From assembly GCA_022495995.1 (NCBI GenBank), contig JAFEMH010001480.1, positions 124,001 to 188,000 on the forward strand: a DNA stretch of 64,000 nt, given 5' to 3'. Within the stretch, counting starts at the first letter, position 1, and every line of letters starts with the position of its first letter. Below are positions 21,702 to 34,183 of this stretch, piece after piece. A model generated the notes under the pieces. That model did no database searches. It worked only from the letters and a program-made list of their open reading frames with translations, and was not told the origin of the DNA. The stretch comes from Adenophora triphylla var. japonica. Lineage: Eukaryota; Streptophyta; Magnoliopsida; Asterales; Campanulaceae. The translations under genes were made by a program, and so were the position numbers.

Positions 21702-24090
21702 ATGGCAACCTCAAAGACAATGACTACTGTTAACTATTCACACATTCCAATGTTGGACGAAGACCACTTTGACATCTGGAAGTGCCGAATGCTTATTCAT
21801 TTGGAAACTATAGATGAAATGCTGGTGGAGTGCGTGATCAATGGCCCTCTAATTCCAATGAAGGCTAACACTGATGCAACCACCAATGCTGAAACTCCAG
21901 AGGTCAAAAAGCCAAAAGATGAGTGGTCGGATGAAGAGAAGAGATTAGTTGCCTTGGACAGCAAGGCGAGGTTCATCATTTCTGGGACCCTCCCCGTATC
22001 AACTCTACAGAAAGTGATGTACCTCAAAACCGCAAAGCAGATGTGGGATGCCATAGAGAGCTACCTCGAAGGTGACGAAGAGTGCAAGGAAAACAAATTA
22101 TACACTGTTGAAAGATCCTACAACAACTTCAACAGAAAACCCAACGAAACCTTGCGTCAAACCTACGATCGCTATGTTGAGGTAGTTAATGCTTGTAGAT
22201 CTCTTGGTAAAACTTTAACCGATAAGGAAATCAATATGACTTTCCTATCTGCTTTAGGTTCTAGATGGGTAAATAAGGCTACCTCTCTAGAAGACTCCAA
22301 AGTATTGGGTACTTGGTCGTTAAGTAACTTGTATGCCAATCTTAGAGTTTATGAACTTAAATTAAATCATATTGAAGAGATAGAAGGGAAAACCAAATCG
22401 CTTTCTATGTCTGTAGTGGAACATGAAGAGAAACCATCCACATCCAATCAAACCACTGATCCTTCCATATCAACCTCATCACTCATCGAGATGGATGATG
22501 ATGATTTTGCCATGTTTGTGAAAAGATTCCAAAAATTTAGAAAATCTTCAAAACCTCTCACAAAATCATTTTCAAAAGGCAAACCTCCTGCAACATTTTC
22601 TAGGGCTGCAGATACAAAGAAGAAGAGTGACTTGGTTTGCTACAACTGTAGAAAACACTGGCCACTTTGCATCCGAGTGTCCACGGCCTAAATATGAATA
22701 CATGAAAAAGAAAACTTTTCCTTCGAAATTTTCTCATCGTAAGGGAATGGTTCTTGAGGAGGAAGAGAATTCCAAGGAATTAGCAACTTGGATTGAAACA
22801 GTTACGAGGATGGAAGTGACGGTGAAACCGAAGAGGTTAACCTGCAGCTTAATTGCGAAGCTTCGATGACTCGGATTACGAATCATTTGAGTTGCACGAT
22901 ATGGAAGAAAAGGAGGTTTTTGCAAAACTTCCAAATTATAAATTGGATGATGATATTAAACTTACTCCTAGCGTTAAGATAGGAAATTGTTAGTATTCAC
23001 GTCCCATTTTCTCATCTAAAAGCTGCTCCACCTTCAAAAGCTATTCCAAAGAAAATTTTGAAAAGGTGGTGGAAGAGGTTTCTCCCATGGAACATGAAAA
23101 GATGTTCAAGGAAGCTGAAATGGTGATCCATCAATTCTCAAATCTTAAGAAAGCCTTAAGCTTAGCTCATGATGAACTTAATCGTACAAGACGGAGAAAA
23201 GCGCTGATGAGGTCTCGAAATTTCTAATCTTAAGGACCAAATCAAACGAGATGACTCCTCTTGCGATCAAAACCGCATCCTTGAAACTAAGGTTGCCGCA
23301 CTTCAACTCGGGAATGATGACTTGGTAACCCAAATCGAAGATCGCCAAAAGATTATTGATTCGTGGCTCAAGTCTCAATCCACCAAGGATAAAATCTTGG
23401 ACTTCCAAGTTCCTCCTGGAACTAAGGATGGTCTAGGGTTTGGATGCGAGGAAGAAGAGAAGTGTGCATCCTCGAGTGAAAAGGATGAGGAATTTCCAGA
23501 ACTAACTAAAGAAATTCCCAAGGAGAAGCTTGCTAAGGGTAAGGGTAAAGCAAGACAAGTAAATTATGTCTACCCTAAAGGAAAGCAATATGGGAAGAAT
23601 TCTGTGTTGAAACATAAGAATTCTGTGGAAGCACTGAAGAGGAAATGGCTTATGGAATTGGTAGAATCCTGCTCCAACCACTTCGGTGGAAAAGGCGGTT
23701 CTGCTAACTCTAGGTCGACCGCGTCTCTTCTTCGACCGCTCCTCCGCCTTCAAAAGCAAGAATAGCGTTCCCGAAATACGTGGTCAAACCAAAGCCTGTT
23801 CCCTTTGTATCGAATTTGGAATGTTAGGCTGGAACCGCACCTCCCAAACCGCTTCCTTGTCCCAAACCGCATGCAACTCCTAAGAAGAGTAAGGAGTTAG
23901 TAAAACCTCATGATGCTTGTAGCTTTTATAAATGTTCTGTGTGTGATGGTTTAGGTCACAAGGCTGCAGAATGCCTTTTGCGGTTCACACCCAATGCCAG
24001 GAAGAGCAAACCTCCTTCTGTCAAGTAGGTGTGGGTTGTAAAGGGTTGCTAACTTCAGGACCCAAGAAATAAAGGGGGACCTCGTTCTTA
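21702..24090 (+). pseudogene. Element D gag and gag-side spacer (frameshifted)
   Basis: The ATG at 21702 (MATSKTMTT) follows the PBS closely. The first 300 residues are a copia gag (DEDHFDIWKCRM, KQMWDAIESYLEG, LRQTYDRY). The zinc knuckle is destroyed by one extra base near 22660: CYNC is in one frame and TGHFASECPRP in the next. Degenerate coiled-coil coding sequence follows to about 23880, with a second zinc motif (CSVCDGLGHKAAEC) near 23937. Gag packages element RNA. AACCGC words occur here too. Confidence 0.88.
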
Positions 24091-25548
24091 ATGTTTACAT
24101 TTCAGGTCCTCTGCTTCATGGCTGGTCACTCCAAGGATAATGAATGGTATCTTGATAGTGGCTGCTCAAGACATATGACTGGAGATAGATCATTACTTGA
24201 AGATGTCGTTGAAGCAAGTGGTCCATCTGTAACCTTTGGTGACAACAACAAAGGCAAGACCATTGGATATGGTATTATAAGGAGAGGAAACCTAACCATT
24301 GAGAAGGTTTCTCTTGTTGAAGGACTCAAGCACAACCTCCTTTCAATTTCTCAATTTTGCGACAAAGGAATGCTTTGCAACTTCACGTCATCAAATTGCT
24401 TTATCAAAGACAGCATTTCCGGCGTCACCCTACTCACAGGGATTCGTAAGAGTAATATTTACATTATTGATCTAAATTCTGCATGTAGTATTACTAATCT
24501 CTGTTTTGTAGCCAAGAATGTGAGCGAAAATAGTTGGCTATGGCACAAGAGGTTGAGCCACTTGAACTTCAAGTATCTTGCAAAGATTGGTAGGGAAAAC
24601 CTCGTTCGTGGTTTACCCAAAGTGGCTGACCACCATCCAGAGAAATGCAGTGCATGCCAGCTTGGTAAGCAGTCCGCGTCGTCTTTCACCAGCAAGACCG
24701 CTCCATCAACTTCAAGATGCTTATAACTGCTTCACATAGATTTGTTTGGACCTGTAACCACTACCATCATTGGAGGAAATAGATATACTTTAGTGGTGGT
24801 GGATGATTACTCAAGATATACGTGGGTTGAGATGATGATTTCCAAAGATGACTGCTATGAGATTCTCACCGCACTTTTTAGACCGTTCCAAACTCAAAAA
24901 GAAGATGACATCGTTAGTGTTTGATCAGATAATGGAACATAATTTAAGAACAACGGTGTTGCTCAGTATTGTGATGACCATGGGATTGATCACAATTTTT
25001 CAACCGCTGGTGTTCCACAACAAAATGGGGTTGTGGAAAGGAAGAATAGGACGTTGATTGAGGCTGGAAAAACAATGATATCTGAAGCGAAGCTACCTCA
25101 GTATTTTTGGGCTGAAGCAATCAATACCGCATGCTTTACTCAGAACCGCTCCCTCATCAACAAAACCTATAACAAGACTCCCTATGAGCTTTGGCGAGGA
25201 AGAACCCCCAACATTGCATTCTTCAAGATCTTTGGCTGCAAATGTTTTGTCCTCTACAACGGAAGAGAAAATAGAGGTAAATTCGGAGCCAAGGCCGACG
25301 AAGGTATTTTTGTTGGGTATGCTAAACATTCAAAAGCTTTTCGTGTTTTCAATAAAACTAGTTTAAAAATAGTTGAGTCTGTCCATGTTACTTTTGATGA
25401 GCATTCTCTCCTTGAGCCACATTTGGCTCCAATTGTTGCTGATGATTTTGTTGAGCATAATGAACCAGGTGAACCATCCCAAACCGCACTGAACCTCAAC
25501 CGCAAAATCCAGCACCCTCAACTGACATTCCTCAAACCGCAATTTTGA
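24091..25548 (+). pseudogene. Element D protease and integrase (stops inside)
   Basis: The protease motif WYLDSGCSRHMTG is at about 24145-24185. The integrase zinc region (WHKRLSHLNF ... CSACQLGKQ) ends at about 24675. The catalytic core has D in LHIDLFGP (24735), D in SDNGT (24927) and E in NGVVERKNR (about 25030). In-frame stops interrupt the core at 24724-24726 and 24922-24924, with another right after SDNGT. Otherwise the frame is kept. It would cleave the polyprotein and insert element DNA. Confidence 0.92.
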
Positions 25549-25759
25549 AACCGCACTTTGAAGTTTCTACTCCGGATGCAACTGCAAGGGAAGAAGAAGT
25601 TGAAAATTCCCTATCCGGCTTATAGAACCTCTTCGTCAACTTACATTCCATGACTTATTTGAAGGATATAACGACGTTCCAATTGAAGATCTTGACAAAC
25701 CTCGGTCCAACCGGACTTACCCGGAGGTTCGTGAAGTCAGCAGTCACCCCCTCACAAAT

Positions 25760-27240
25760 GTGATTGGTGACCTGTTTTCCGGTGTTCAAACAAGGAGATC
25801 GAACTATGACGAGCATACTTCACTTTTATCTCAAGTTGAACCCAAGAAGATTGGTGAAGTACTCCAAGATTCCAGTTGGGTCGTTGCTATGCAAGAAGAA
25901 CTCAACCAGTTTGAAAGATGCAAGGTCTGGACTTTGGTGCCTAAACCTCAGGATCAAGGAGTGATAGGAACTAAGTGGGTATTTAGAAATAAGATGGACG
26001 AGAATGGAAGCATCACTAGGAATAAAGCAAGGTTGGTTGCACAAGGATATAGGCAAGAAGAAGGAATTGATTATGATGAAACCTTTGCTCCAGTTGCAAG
26101 ATTGGAAGCTATCAGAATCTTCTTAGCCTACGCCTCTTTCAAGCATTTCAAGTTATATCAAATGGACGTAAAGAGTGCATTCCTCAACGGCGAACTGCAA
26201 GAAACCGTGTATGTTGCCCAACCACCTGGATTTGAAGACTCCAAATTTCCCAATCATGTCTACAAACTCCAGAAAGCTTTGTATGGACTTAAGCAAGCTC
26301 CAAGGGCATGGTATGAGACTCTTTCTAAATTTTTACTAGAAAAAGGATTTAAATGTGGTAAAATCGATACAACTCTTTTTATTGCCAAATATAATGAGCA
26401 TACTTTACTTGTTCAAATTTATGTCGATGATATTATTTTTGGTTCTACTAATGAGTTGCTTTGTAAGCATTTCGAAAAGCTAATGAAAAGCAAGTTTGAA
26501 ATGAGCATGATGGGAGAATTAACTTTCTTCCTCGGGCTTCAAATCAAGCAATGCGAAGAAGGTATCTTCATCAGCCAAGCCAAGTACACCAAGGAGTTGA
26601 TAAAGAAGTTTGGACTAGAAAATGCTAAAGCCTATGATACTCCTATGGCCACCGGCAATAAGCTAGATAAAGATCTCAAAGGTAAGAAAGTTGATCAGAC
26701 TTTATATCGAGGTATGATCGGCTCATTACTTTACTTAGCGCTAGTAGGCCGGATATCATGTTTAGTGTACGTGTATGTGCACGCTACCAAGCGAGATCCT
26801 AGAGAAGCACATCTTATTGCGATCAAGCGTATAATCCGCTATTTATACGGAACCACTAACCTTGGACTTTGGTATTCCAAAGATTCGAACTTCGATCTTG
26901 TAGGTTATTCGGATGCGAGATTATGCGGCTTGTACTATTGACGAGGAAAAGCACTAGTGGTACTTGTCATTTCCTCGGGAATAGACTAGTTGCTTGGGCA
27001 AAGAAGCAAGCTTCGGTTTCGGTGTCAACCACGGAGGCCGAGTATATTCTTCTTTGGTAGTTGTTCTTTGTCAAATCCTTTGGATGAAGCGGCGGTTGGT
27101 AGACTATGGAATCCATGAAGGGAATTGCCCTATCATGTGTGACAACACTTCAACCATTTCGGATCTCCAACAACCTGTCATGCATTCCAAGACCAAGCAT
27201 ATTGATATCAAGTATCATTTCCTCAAAGACCATGTAGAAG
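25760..27240 (+). pseudogene. Element D reverse transcriptase and RNase H
   Basis: Open for 393 codons from 25760. Copia RT motifs are intact: [48 protein letters not shown] and the catalytic YVDDIIFGS (about 26420). RNase H begins with YSDA near 26905 but is frameshifted soon after, near 26935. Its end (SKTKHIDIKYHFLKDHVEE) is readable in another frame to about 27240. The RT catalytic residues are all present. Bases 25549-25759 join it to integrase through a broken frame. Confidence 0.93.
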
Positions 27241-27962
27241 AGGAATATCCATTTAGAGTACGTGGGGACAGACAACGGATTGCGATATCCTCACAAAGGC
27301 TCTTGACTCCAAGAGGTTTTCATTCCTTAGAGGAGAAATGGGTATGCTTGAACTTAAATAAATTCCATTCTTTTTATTAACTAACTTGGTTGTTGAGTAT
27401 AGTTTCAATTCCACTTTGTTGAACCGCGTGTACCAAACCGCAAGGATATCCAACCGCACCGCGGCCCAACCGCTTCACTCAAACCGCATGCTTTGCGGCT
27501 CAACCGCTTGGACCTCAACCGCGTTTCAACTTGGAGTAATTTCTAACTTTTGCTTATGTTAAAAAAAAAAAAAAAAAAAAAAAAATGTGTTCAACTTCTT
27601 TTTATTTATTTTTCAGTCCTTATTTTTTTTCTTTAAGGGTTTATTTGCAAATGTTTTCCCACGAAAATTTAAATTTTAAGAGCATTCAATGCAAAGGGAA
27701 CATTAGCATTAAATGGCCTTCATGTCGTAGTCATTGGTTGATGGGATGAAGCTGAAAGGGTGCTAATTTGCAATGATTCACTGAGTTGGTGAAGCTAATG
27801 TGTCCTTTCATCTGCCAAACCCTAATCCTTTCCTATAAATAGAAGACACAACTCACCTTTTCAAACTTTTCACTGTCTTCTTCCTCTGTCATCGTACTAT
27901 CTGTCAGAGTTCACCAAACTTATTCTTCATATCTTCATAAATTTCTAAGTTTTTCTTCATCA
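27241..27962 (+). other. Spacer with AACCGC cluster, poly(A) tract and internal promoter-like region
   Basis: Six or more AACCGC words lie within 27422-27530, followed by 25 consecutive A bases at 27561-27585. The stretch 27650-27962 then looks like a plant promoter and 5' UTR: AAACCCTAATCC, TATAAATAGAAG at 27834, then a CT-rich leader to the ATG at 27963. Confidence 0.6.
27834..27842 (+). promoter_or_regulatory. Internal TATA box before the envelope-like gene of D
   Basis: CCTATAAATAGAAGACAC, about 130 bp before the ATG at 27963, followed by a pyrimidine-rich leader. It is as good as the TATA boxes in the LTRs. Use in vivo is inferred. Confidence 0.5.
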
Positions 27963-28963
27963 ATGGCTCCCAAACCCATTGAAGACATGGTATGATTTCT
28001 TGAACTTAACCTTTTTATCTTCTGCAAATCATATATGTTCATCTCGTTTTCTGCCATTGTTGAATTTTTTTTAAGCTTCGAACAACATGACCTACTTTTG
28101 TTCATATATGCTTCATCTCTTGATTATTTTTGATGATAATTGTTAGGTTATGTTCGGATTTTGTTTATTTGTTTGATTATATACTTTATTTTATGATCAA
28201 TCAACATTTTGAACACTGATTTTGAATTTCAAAACTTTCTAAGTTTGAAACCCACTTTACATTTTATTACATTTTAAGGTGATTCGAGCAAAGTAGATGT
28301 TTTTATTGTTATATTGTTAATCTCTTGCTCAATGTGATCATTTTGACATGTTATTTGTTCATTTTGGTTAACATTTTTCAAATCTCTGTTCTTGGGGTTC
28401 TTCATGTTCTTCATGCACTCATGTGAATGTTCATCATGTTTTTCGAAATTTCTTATGTTTTGGGTTAACCTAATTTTCAAACTTGTTTTTCCATACTTAG
28501 AAAATTTACGAAAATTTTACCTTGTTGCATGTTTGAACCGCATGCCTTTGAACCGCATGCTATGTTTTGAAACCGCACTTATAATTGCTTAATTCTTGTT
28601 TCAAAACCGCATCTACGAACCGCATGTTTTTCACTTCTAAACCGCATCTTTGAAAACCGCATATACATTTTCAAACCGCATGCTAGAAAATTACTTAAGT
28701 TTTACTAAGTATATAAATTTGGACACCATAAATTTCCTCTCTAAGCACCGCTTGCGGTGTGGGATAATTTTGGATTACAATGCCACGTACTAAGTATAGA
28801 CTTTTGTGTTTTTCTTATTAGTTTCCTACACGTGTTCACGGTTTCATTGTGGTTGGAAATTTTCATTTCCAAAACCGCACTATTGCCAACCGCATGTGTG
28901 CCCCAACCGCATATGAGCTGTGATTTTCCTAAAAGTGTTCTAACTTGAGTGTTTTATTTGTAG
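27963..28963 (+). other. Possible first exon and intron of the envelope-like unit
   Basis: ATG at 27963 opens MAPKPIEDM, then GTATGATTTC matches a splice donor at about 27990. The next 970 bp are AT/T-rich with no open frame, holding 11 AACCGC words (28535-28915). They end in TTTTATTTGTAG at about 28963, a good acceptor. The frame of the downstream coding block does not obviously join exon 1, so the exact splice sites are uncertain. Confidence 0.4.
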
Positions 28964-31900
28964 AATACCAAGTATTTCTGCCCGAGGTTGGGAGATAAAT
29001 GAACCGAGTTGCGGTCGATGCTGCAGGAAGAGAGATGATGAGGAAGATGCAAGCACGGAATCCTTCCCCTTTTCAACAAAAATCAAACCTATACCATTCC
29101 CTCCTTCATTGACCGAGTTCTATGAAACCGCGGTGAAAGGAGAGGCGAAATTTGTCGATGGTAGCAAGATCCCCAATTTGGTGGGAGAAGTTGAAGGATT
29201 CGAGTCTCCATAGACTACTTGGACATCGGGAGCACTTACGATTTTCATGTATGGTGCCCCGGTTGAAGTTTCTCGGGAGGTCCAAGATGCTACTGTTCAA
29301 CTCGACGGAAAGCTAGATTCTCTTCTTTGGCCATTACAAGACTACGCCACGAAGAGATCTTGGTGAGATGATGAGCCACCTGTGCTACCTTGTTGGGAAG
29401 TACGTTTGTGGGAAGGCGCGGCAACCACAACAACTTCACCTCTCATCAATGGCAATCTTCTTTGTGCCATCTACAATGGCATAAAGCTTCATTGGCCCAA
29501 GATCTTGATGAGAGAGATTGCTAGCAGCATTGATGCGTATCAGCTTAAAGTCAAGAATGAGAAGATAAGGTGGAGACCTTTTGGGAGAGTGCTGACCGCA
29601 ATCTTTGGGAACTTTCAGCATTTGGAGGATCTTAGGATTGCCACCCCAGAATTATGTGTCGATTGGGGTGTTGAAGAATCTTTTGGCCTAAAAGCTATGC
29701 ATTCCTTCAGAAGATCTTTTGGGAATGATGATTATAAGGCCATCTATGATGCTGATACCTCCCAGAACAAGGAAATGTATGTTGAAATGAACCACACTCT
29801 TTGCTTAACCGCCTTTGGGAAAAGCTATTAAGAAGGCCTCAAGGAAGAGGAAGGCCCCTGCAGAACCACTCCCTAAGCCTACCTCAACCGCACCCTCTCA
29901 ACCGCGTGGTTCGGGCGGGTGCGAGGCCCAAGCCAGAAGAAGCCAAGGAAAGAGAAAGAGAAAAAGAAGATGTCCCTCATTGATGAGGATGATGAAGGAG
30001 AAGAAGAGGATAATGCCATTGCTCCATTAGTGGCCAGGGCTAAGAAGGCCAAGCAAACTCGGGTGATTTGGCCGGGATGGTGATGAGGAGTTGTCTATCT
30101 TCTACAAAGGTGAGTTTGAGAGACTTGAGAGGGAAAGGGTGAGAGGGAAGCGGCCAAAGGAAAATCCAAGGATCCAATTCCCCAACCGCCTCCTTCTCAA
30201 CCGCAACAAACCAAACCGCTTACCAAAACCCCTCCTCAATCTCCTATCCACTCCCATCATCCATCCCCAGTAAAATCCCCTGCCAAAGCACCAACTCCTG
30301 AACCGCATTCTCCTCCTCAACCGCAAAGAGCTGCAACCGCTCAGGGGGAGAAACCAAAAAGGATTAAGCAGATTGCCCAGAAAAGGACCCCTATCAAAGG
30401 CCCCAAACGCTTTCTTCACCGCGTTTCTAAACAGCCAACTCCTTCACCATCTTCATCCCATTCCAGTTCCCCTTCCTCTACAAGTTCATCATCAAAATCC
30501 TCTACCCAATCTCATTCTTCTTCTAGCCAGAACAAATCCCCAACTCCATCACCTCAACATTCCAACCGCTCCCCATCCATTCACCATTCAAACCGCGCCC
30601 AAACACCGCCTTACTCCCATCTCACTCCAGCCATCTCCATTTCTAACCAAAACCGCGAGCCTACTCCACCTCCTGAAAATTCCCCTCCTCCTAAATCACC
30701 ATCCCCTAACCGCGTCAATACTCCTCCACCTACTCAAACTTCCCCCATTCCACAAACTACACCTATTCAACAGAAAACCCCCTCTGTTGAAATTCACACT
30801 ACCAGTTCCTCCTCAAATTCCAACCCTATCACTTCTGGAATTCCAACCACAAATATTCCACCTCCTCCTTCGAACGCACCTACTCAAACCGCACCAATTC
30901 CTACCTTCTCAACCGCACCTACAACTTTACCCCAAACACTACCTATTCCTCCATCAACCGCTTCTGAATTCACTATCCCTGCCAGCCGTATATTTCAAAC
31001 CCTCCTAAACCCTTTACCTAAAACCGCCCCTCCAACTCAATCTCAACCTCCTCCCTCAATTACCCAAATTCCAACCCTTCAAACCGCTCCTTCTGACTAC
31101 CTCCAAATTCTTTCCACCCTCCAACTGATTCAATCACAGTTGGTTGTAAACCAAGGCCATATGCTTAAACTCACTGAATCTAACATGGCCTTAACCGCAT
31201 CCAATGCCAACCTTGAAGCCTCCAACCGCATCCTTCTTTCCAAAGTGGACTCTCAAGCCACTGAACTGGCAATCATGAAAGCCCAAATGATTGATGCCAT
31301 TAAGGGGGAGAGAGTTTCCACAGAAGCTGTCAAAACCGCAGCTACTGAGTGCTTTCAAGCGTTTAAAGAAGATTTAGCAAGAGGAGTGCTCAAAGCTATG
31401 GGTGATGCGGTTTCTAAGACTCAACTCCAAGAGATGCTTTCCAAGCTATCTGATGAGTTTGTTTCTTCAACCAATGCTGCTCTGATTTCTTTCATGAAAA
31501 CTCTTGAAGATTCCCATCCTCAACCGCAACCGCAGCAAGCATCCACCTCAGCCGCCCCTACTCAAACCGCGTTGGATGACTTGCAGCTGAAAATCTTCAC
31601 TGAACTGGACTCCCTAAAAGACAGAATAAATGTTGACCTCAACATAGTGGGAGACAGTATCAAGGAGCAGGTAACCACTTTTGATGGTGACATTTCCTTC
31701 AGATTTGAGAACCTCAAGGCATGCTTCAACCTCAAGCTTGACAACTCCATCAAAGAATTGAAGTCCAATCTGAATGTAACAGTTGATCTGGACCCATTGA
31801 GAGATGCTCTATCTACTCAAACTGTGGCCATTCAGGATGAGATCTTCACATTCTACAATTCTTTGAAGGCCTGCATTGAAGGATTCACTACTCAGATCAA

Positions 31901-32160
31901 GGAGAGTGTTGATGCAAACTCTAGATCAGTTGATGCTGTTGGAACATTCTTCTTGAATCTGTAACCGCACTTCGAACCATTGAGACTACTCTTGCAAGGC
32001 AGGTTGAAGACCTCAGAGCTTTAAGAAGAAATATCAGAGGTGAAAGCTCAGCCTTCAGACCTTCATCAGGACCGCAGTTGCCCAACCAGGAAGTGAATCA
32101 ACCGAGAGAGCAACCGCGTCATCATCATCAACCGCCTCATCACCGACCGCGTCAGCATTA
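28964..32160 (+). pseudogene. Sirevirus envelope-like / extra ORF of element D
   Basis: Three blocks. First, 28964-29370 encodes a globular-looking part (SLTEFYETAVKGEAKF, FMYGAPVEVSREVQD) with two stops. Second, 29382-29990 continues (SIDAYQLKVKNEKIRWRPF) with a frameshift near 29810, then a Lys/Arg-rich basic segment. Third, about 30180-31964 is one open frame: a Pro/Ser/Thr-rich region full of AACCGC words, then alpha-helical coiled-coil-like sequence (TESNMALTASNANLEASNR ... SLKDRINVDLN). Sirevirus extra ORFs typically have such a coiled coil. I see no convincing transmembrane segment, so an envelope role is not supported by sequence. Confidence 0.7.
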
Positions 32161-32698
32161 GGACCGCGCTTTTCTTGTAATTTATTTCCTTTTTGCTGAC
32201 CTCATTTTGTCTTGTTGGACCGCACTCCATGTATTTTTTTTGTCCAACTTTCTTTTGTTTTTGAAACCTTTGTATTTTGCTTCTCTACCATTGTAAGTGT
32301 AACCGCATTGGTAGTAATGAAAAATGCATCATTGGTTCCAAAACCTTGTTCATATCAAACCGCTTGTTTGTAGAACAATGAAACCTCTTATGGTTGATAA
32401 CCTCATTCAAATATTTTCCAACTTAAAATCACTATTTTGAATTGATGTTTAAACATTCAGTTTAAACCGCACTTTGAACTTAAACTCACAATTTTTAAGT
32501 GCACTAAATGCATTTCTATAACTTTCCATATTGTAAGTTTTTATCTTTTAGAAAGTATAGAAATCTATAGCTTAAGCTAAGTGTGTGCATTGACTTGGGA
32601 CATGCATTACCATGTTAATTCTTATGGACATGTTTTTACCAAGTACAATGATTGCTTTAGTTATAGTAGGTAATGGCATCAATCAAATAGGGGGAGAT
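32161..32698 (+). other. Element D 3' UTR and polypurine tract
   Basis: Noncoding, with AACCGC words at about 32301, 32359 and 32464. AGGGGGAGA at 32689-32697 is the polypurine tract directly before the 3' LTR. Confidence 0.85.
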
Positions 32699-34183
32699 TG
32701 TTGGGTATGCATGTTTTAACCCTCCTATTTTGTATTAGATTTGATTGATACCATAACCTCCTGTTTGTTTTAAGGACTTTAGGACCCTATGTAATGAAGC
32801 TTAGACTTCAATTTTTTAGCTAAGTCCATTTTATAGAATAGGTTAATCTTAGGCTTGAAGACTGGCACAAGATTCATTGGAAGCAAGGTTGCAGTTCCAG
32901 CAGTATTCAAAACCGCCCTATGAAACGCACTTGTAAACCGCAAGTGTAGTTCTACCTTGAATCTGCCTTTTGAACCAACCGCATGCAACCGCCCTTGAAC
33001 CGCACCTGTGCAGTTCATATGCAACCGCATCCAAGCAACCTCCTGGTGTAGCAAAACCGCATGTTCCTAACCGCGTCTCACCAACCGCATCCAATGATTG
33101 GCTACTTGATGTAAACCACTTTTTATCCGTTGGAATCCACGTCAGCAATATCAAAAGTCAACCACCAAATCTTGTCACGTGATTCAATGTCAGAGAAGAT
33201 CTGCAAGGATCTTGAAAAGGTGACAGGTGTCCTAACCTCATTGCTTGCAGCTGGAGCCTGATCAGCTTTATCTGCAGCAGCTGTACCAAAGGACAAAAGT
33301 GGTTGCTGTGGACCAATAAGATTGCATCAAGTACTGTCCTTACAACAGCTGTATCCAACGGCTAGTTTCTTGATACTTGGGTATAAATACCCCTAATCTT
33401 CACCATTTGAAGATTGCTTGAAAAATTGAGAAGTGCTGTGTTCATAGAAGCTGAAGCTCTGCCCAGAAATTGTTCAACCCTTTGAATCTTCATCTTCATA
33501 CTTCAAGAAATATTCCCCAGCCCAGAAATCAAGCCTTAACACATTCAAGAATCATTGAGCTCTACATCTCACAGATTTAAAGAGCCTTGATCTTGTCCTC
33601 ACACACACACCTCATTTGTTCTAATCACATAGATTAAACACTTGAGATACACTGGTTATAGTTTTGGATTTGTTCTTCATAGAAAAGATTTTATTGTACT
33701 TTGTAATCTCTCAAATACTTAATATAAAATCTCTCTTAGAAATCCAAGACTAACCATCTTGGTAGTGGACGTAGATCGTTTATCGATTGAACCACTCCAA
33801 ATATTGTGTTCTTACTTTCTGCATTTATATTTACTTGTGCTTACTAATTATCTTTCTGTTTCTCTGTTTGATCTTTATTTAGTTATCCATTATTGTGAAA
33901 TAGTGTTTGGAGTTAACAAAGTCAAAACCTCACGTGTTTGTAAAACTGCACTTCCCAAAACCGCATATCAAAACCGCAATTTACAAACCGCCTCTAAAAC
34001 CGCTTTACACTCTATAATTCCGCTGTGCATTTTACACTATCACTTGCAGTCTGTTATCAACTGCAAGAGGATTTTGTAAGCAAGAGGTTTAGTTTTTAAT
34101 AGAGGGCGAAAATTTTTTAACAGCTATTCACCCCCCCCCCTCTAGCTGTATTTTCACCCTTGTTGCCACCTTTGGGACCAACA
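32699..34183 (+). repeat. 3' LTR of element D
   Basis: 1485 bp, nearly identical to 20144-21630. Differences cluster in a few indel-like spots (around 33250-33290 and 33430-33470). TATAAATA is at 33382-33389. Confidence 0.95.

Larger units (their letters stand above)
20144..34183 (+). mobile_element. Sirevirus-like Ty1/copia retrotransposon D (14.0 kb)
   Basis: Both LTRs (20144-21630 and 32699-34183), the TGTTGG...CCAACA ends, PBS, PPT and a CCAAA target duplication are present. Order is gag, protease, integrase, RT, RNase H, then a long extra region with a proline-rich and coiled-coil envelope-like protein. That extra region, the element's length and a second gag-side zinc motif (CSVCDGLGHKAAEC near 23935) point to the Sirevirus (Maximus/SIRE) lineage. 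The LTRs look very similar, so insertion is recent, yet the coding regions carry stops and frameshifts. Confidence 0.94.

Noticed and set aside
28964..31964. Calling the extra ORF of D a true viral envelope
   Set aside because: I see no signal peptide, membrane anchor or cleavage site; only the position and coiled coil match the Sirevirus extra ORF.
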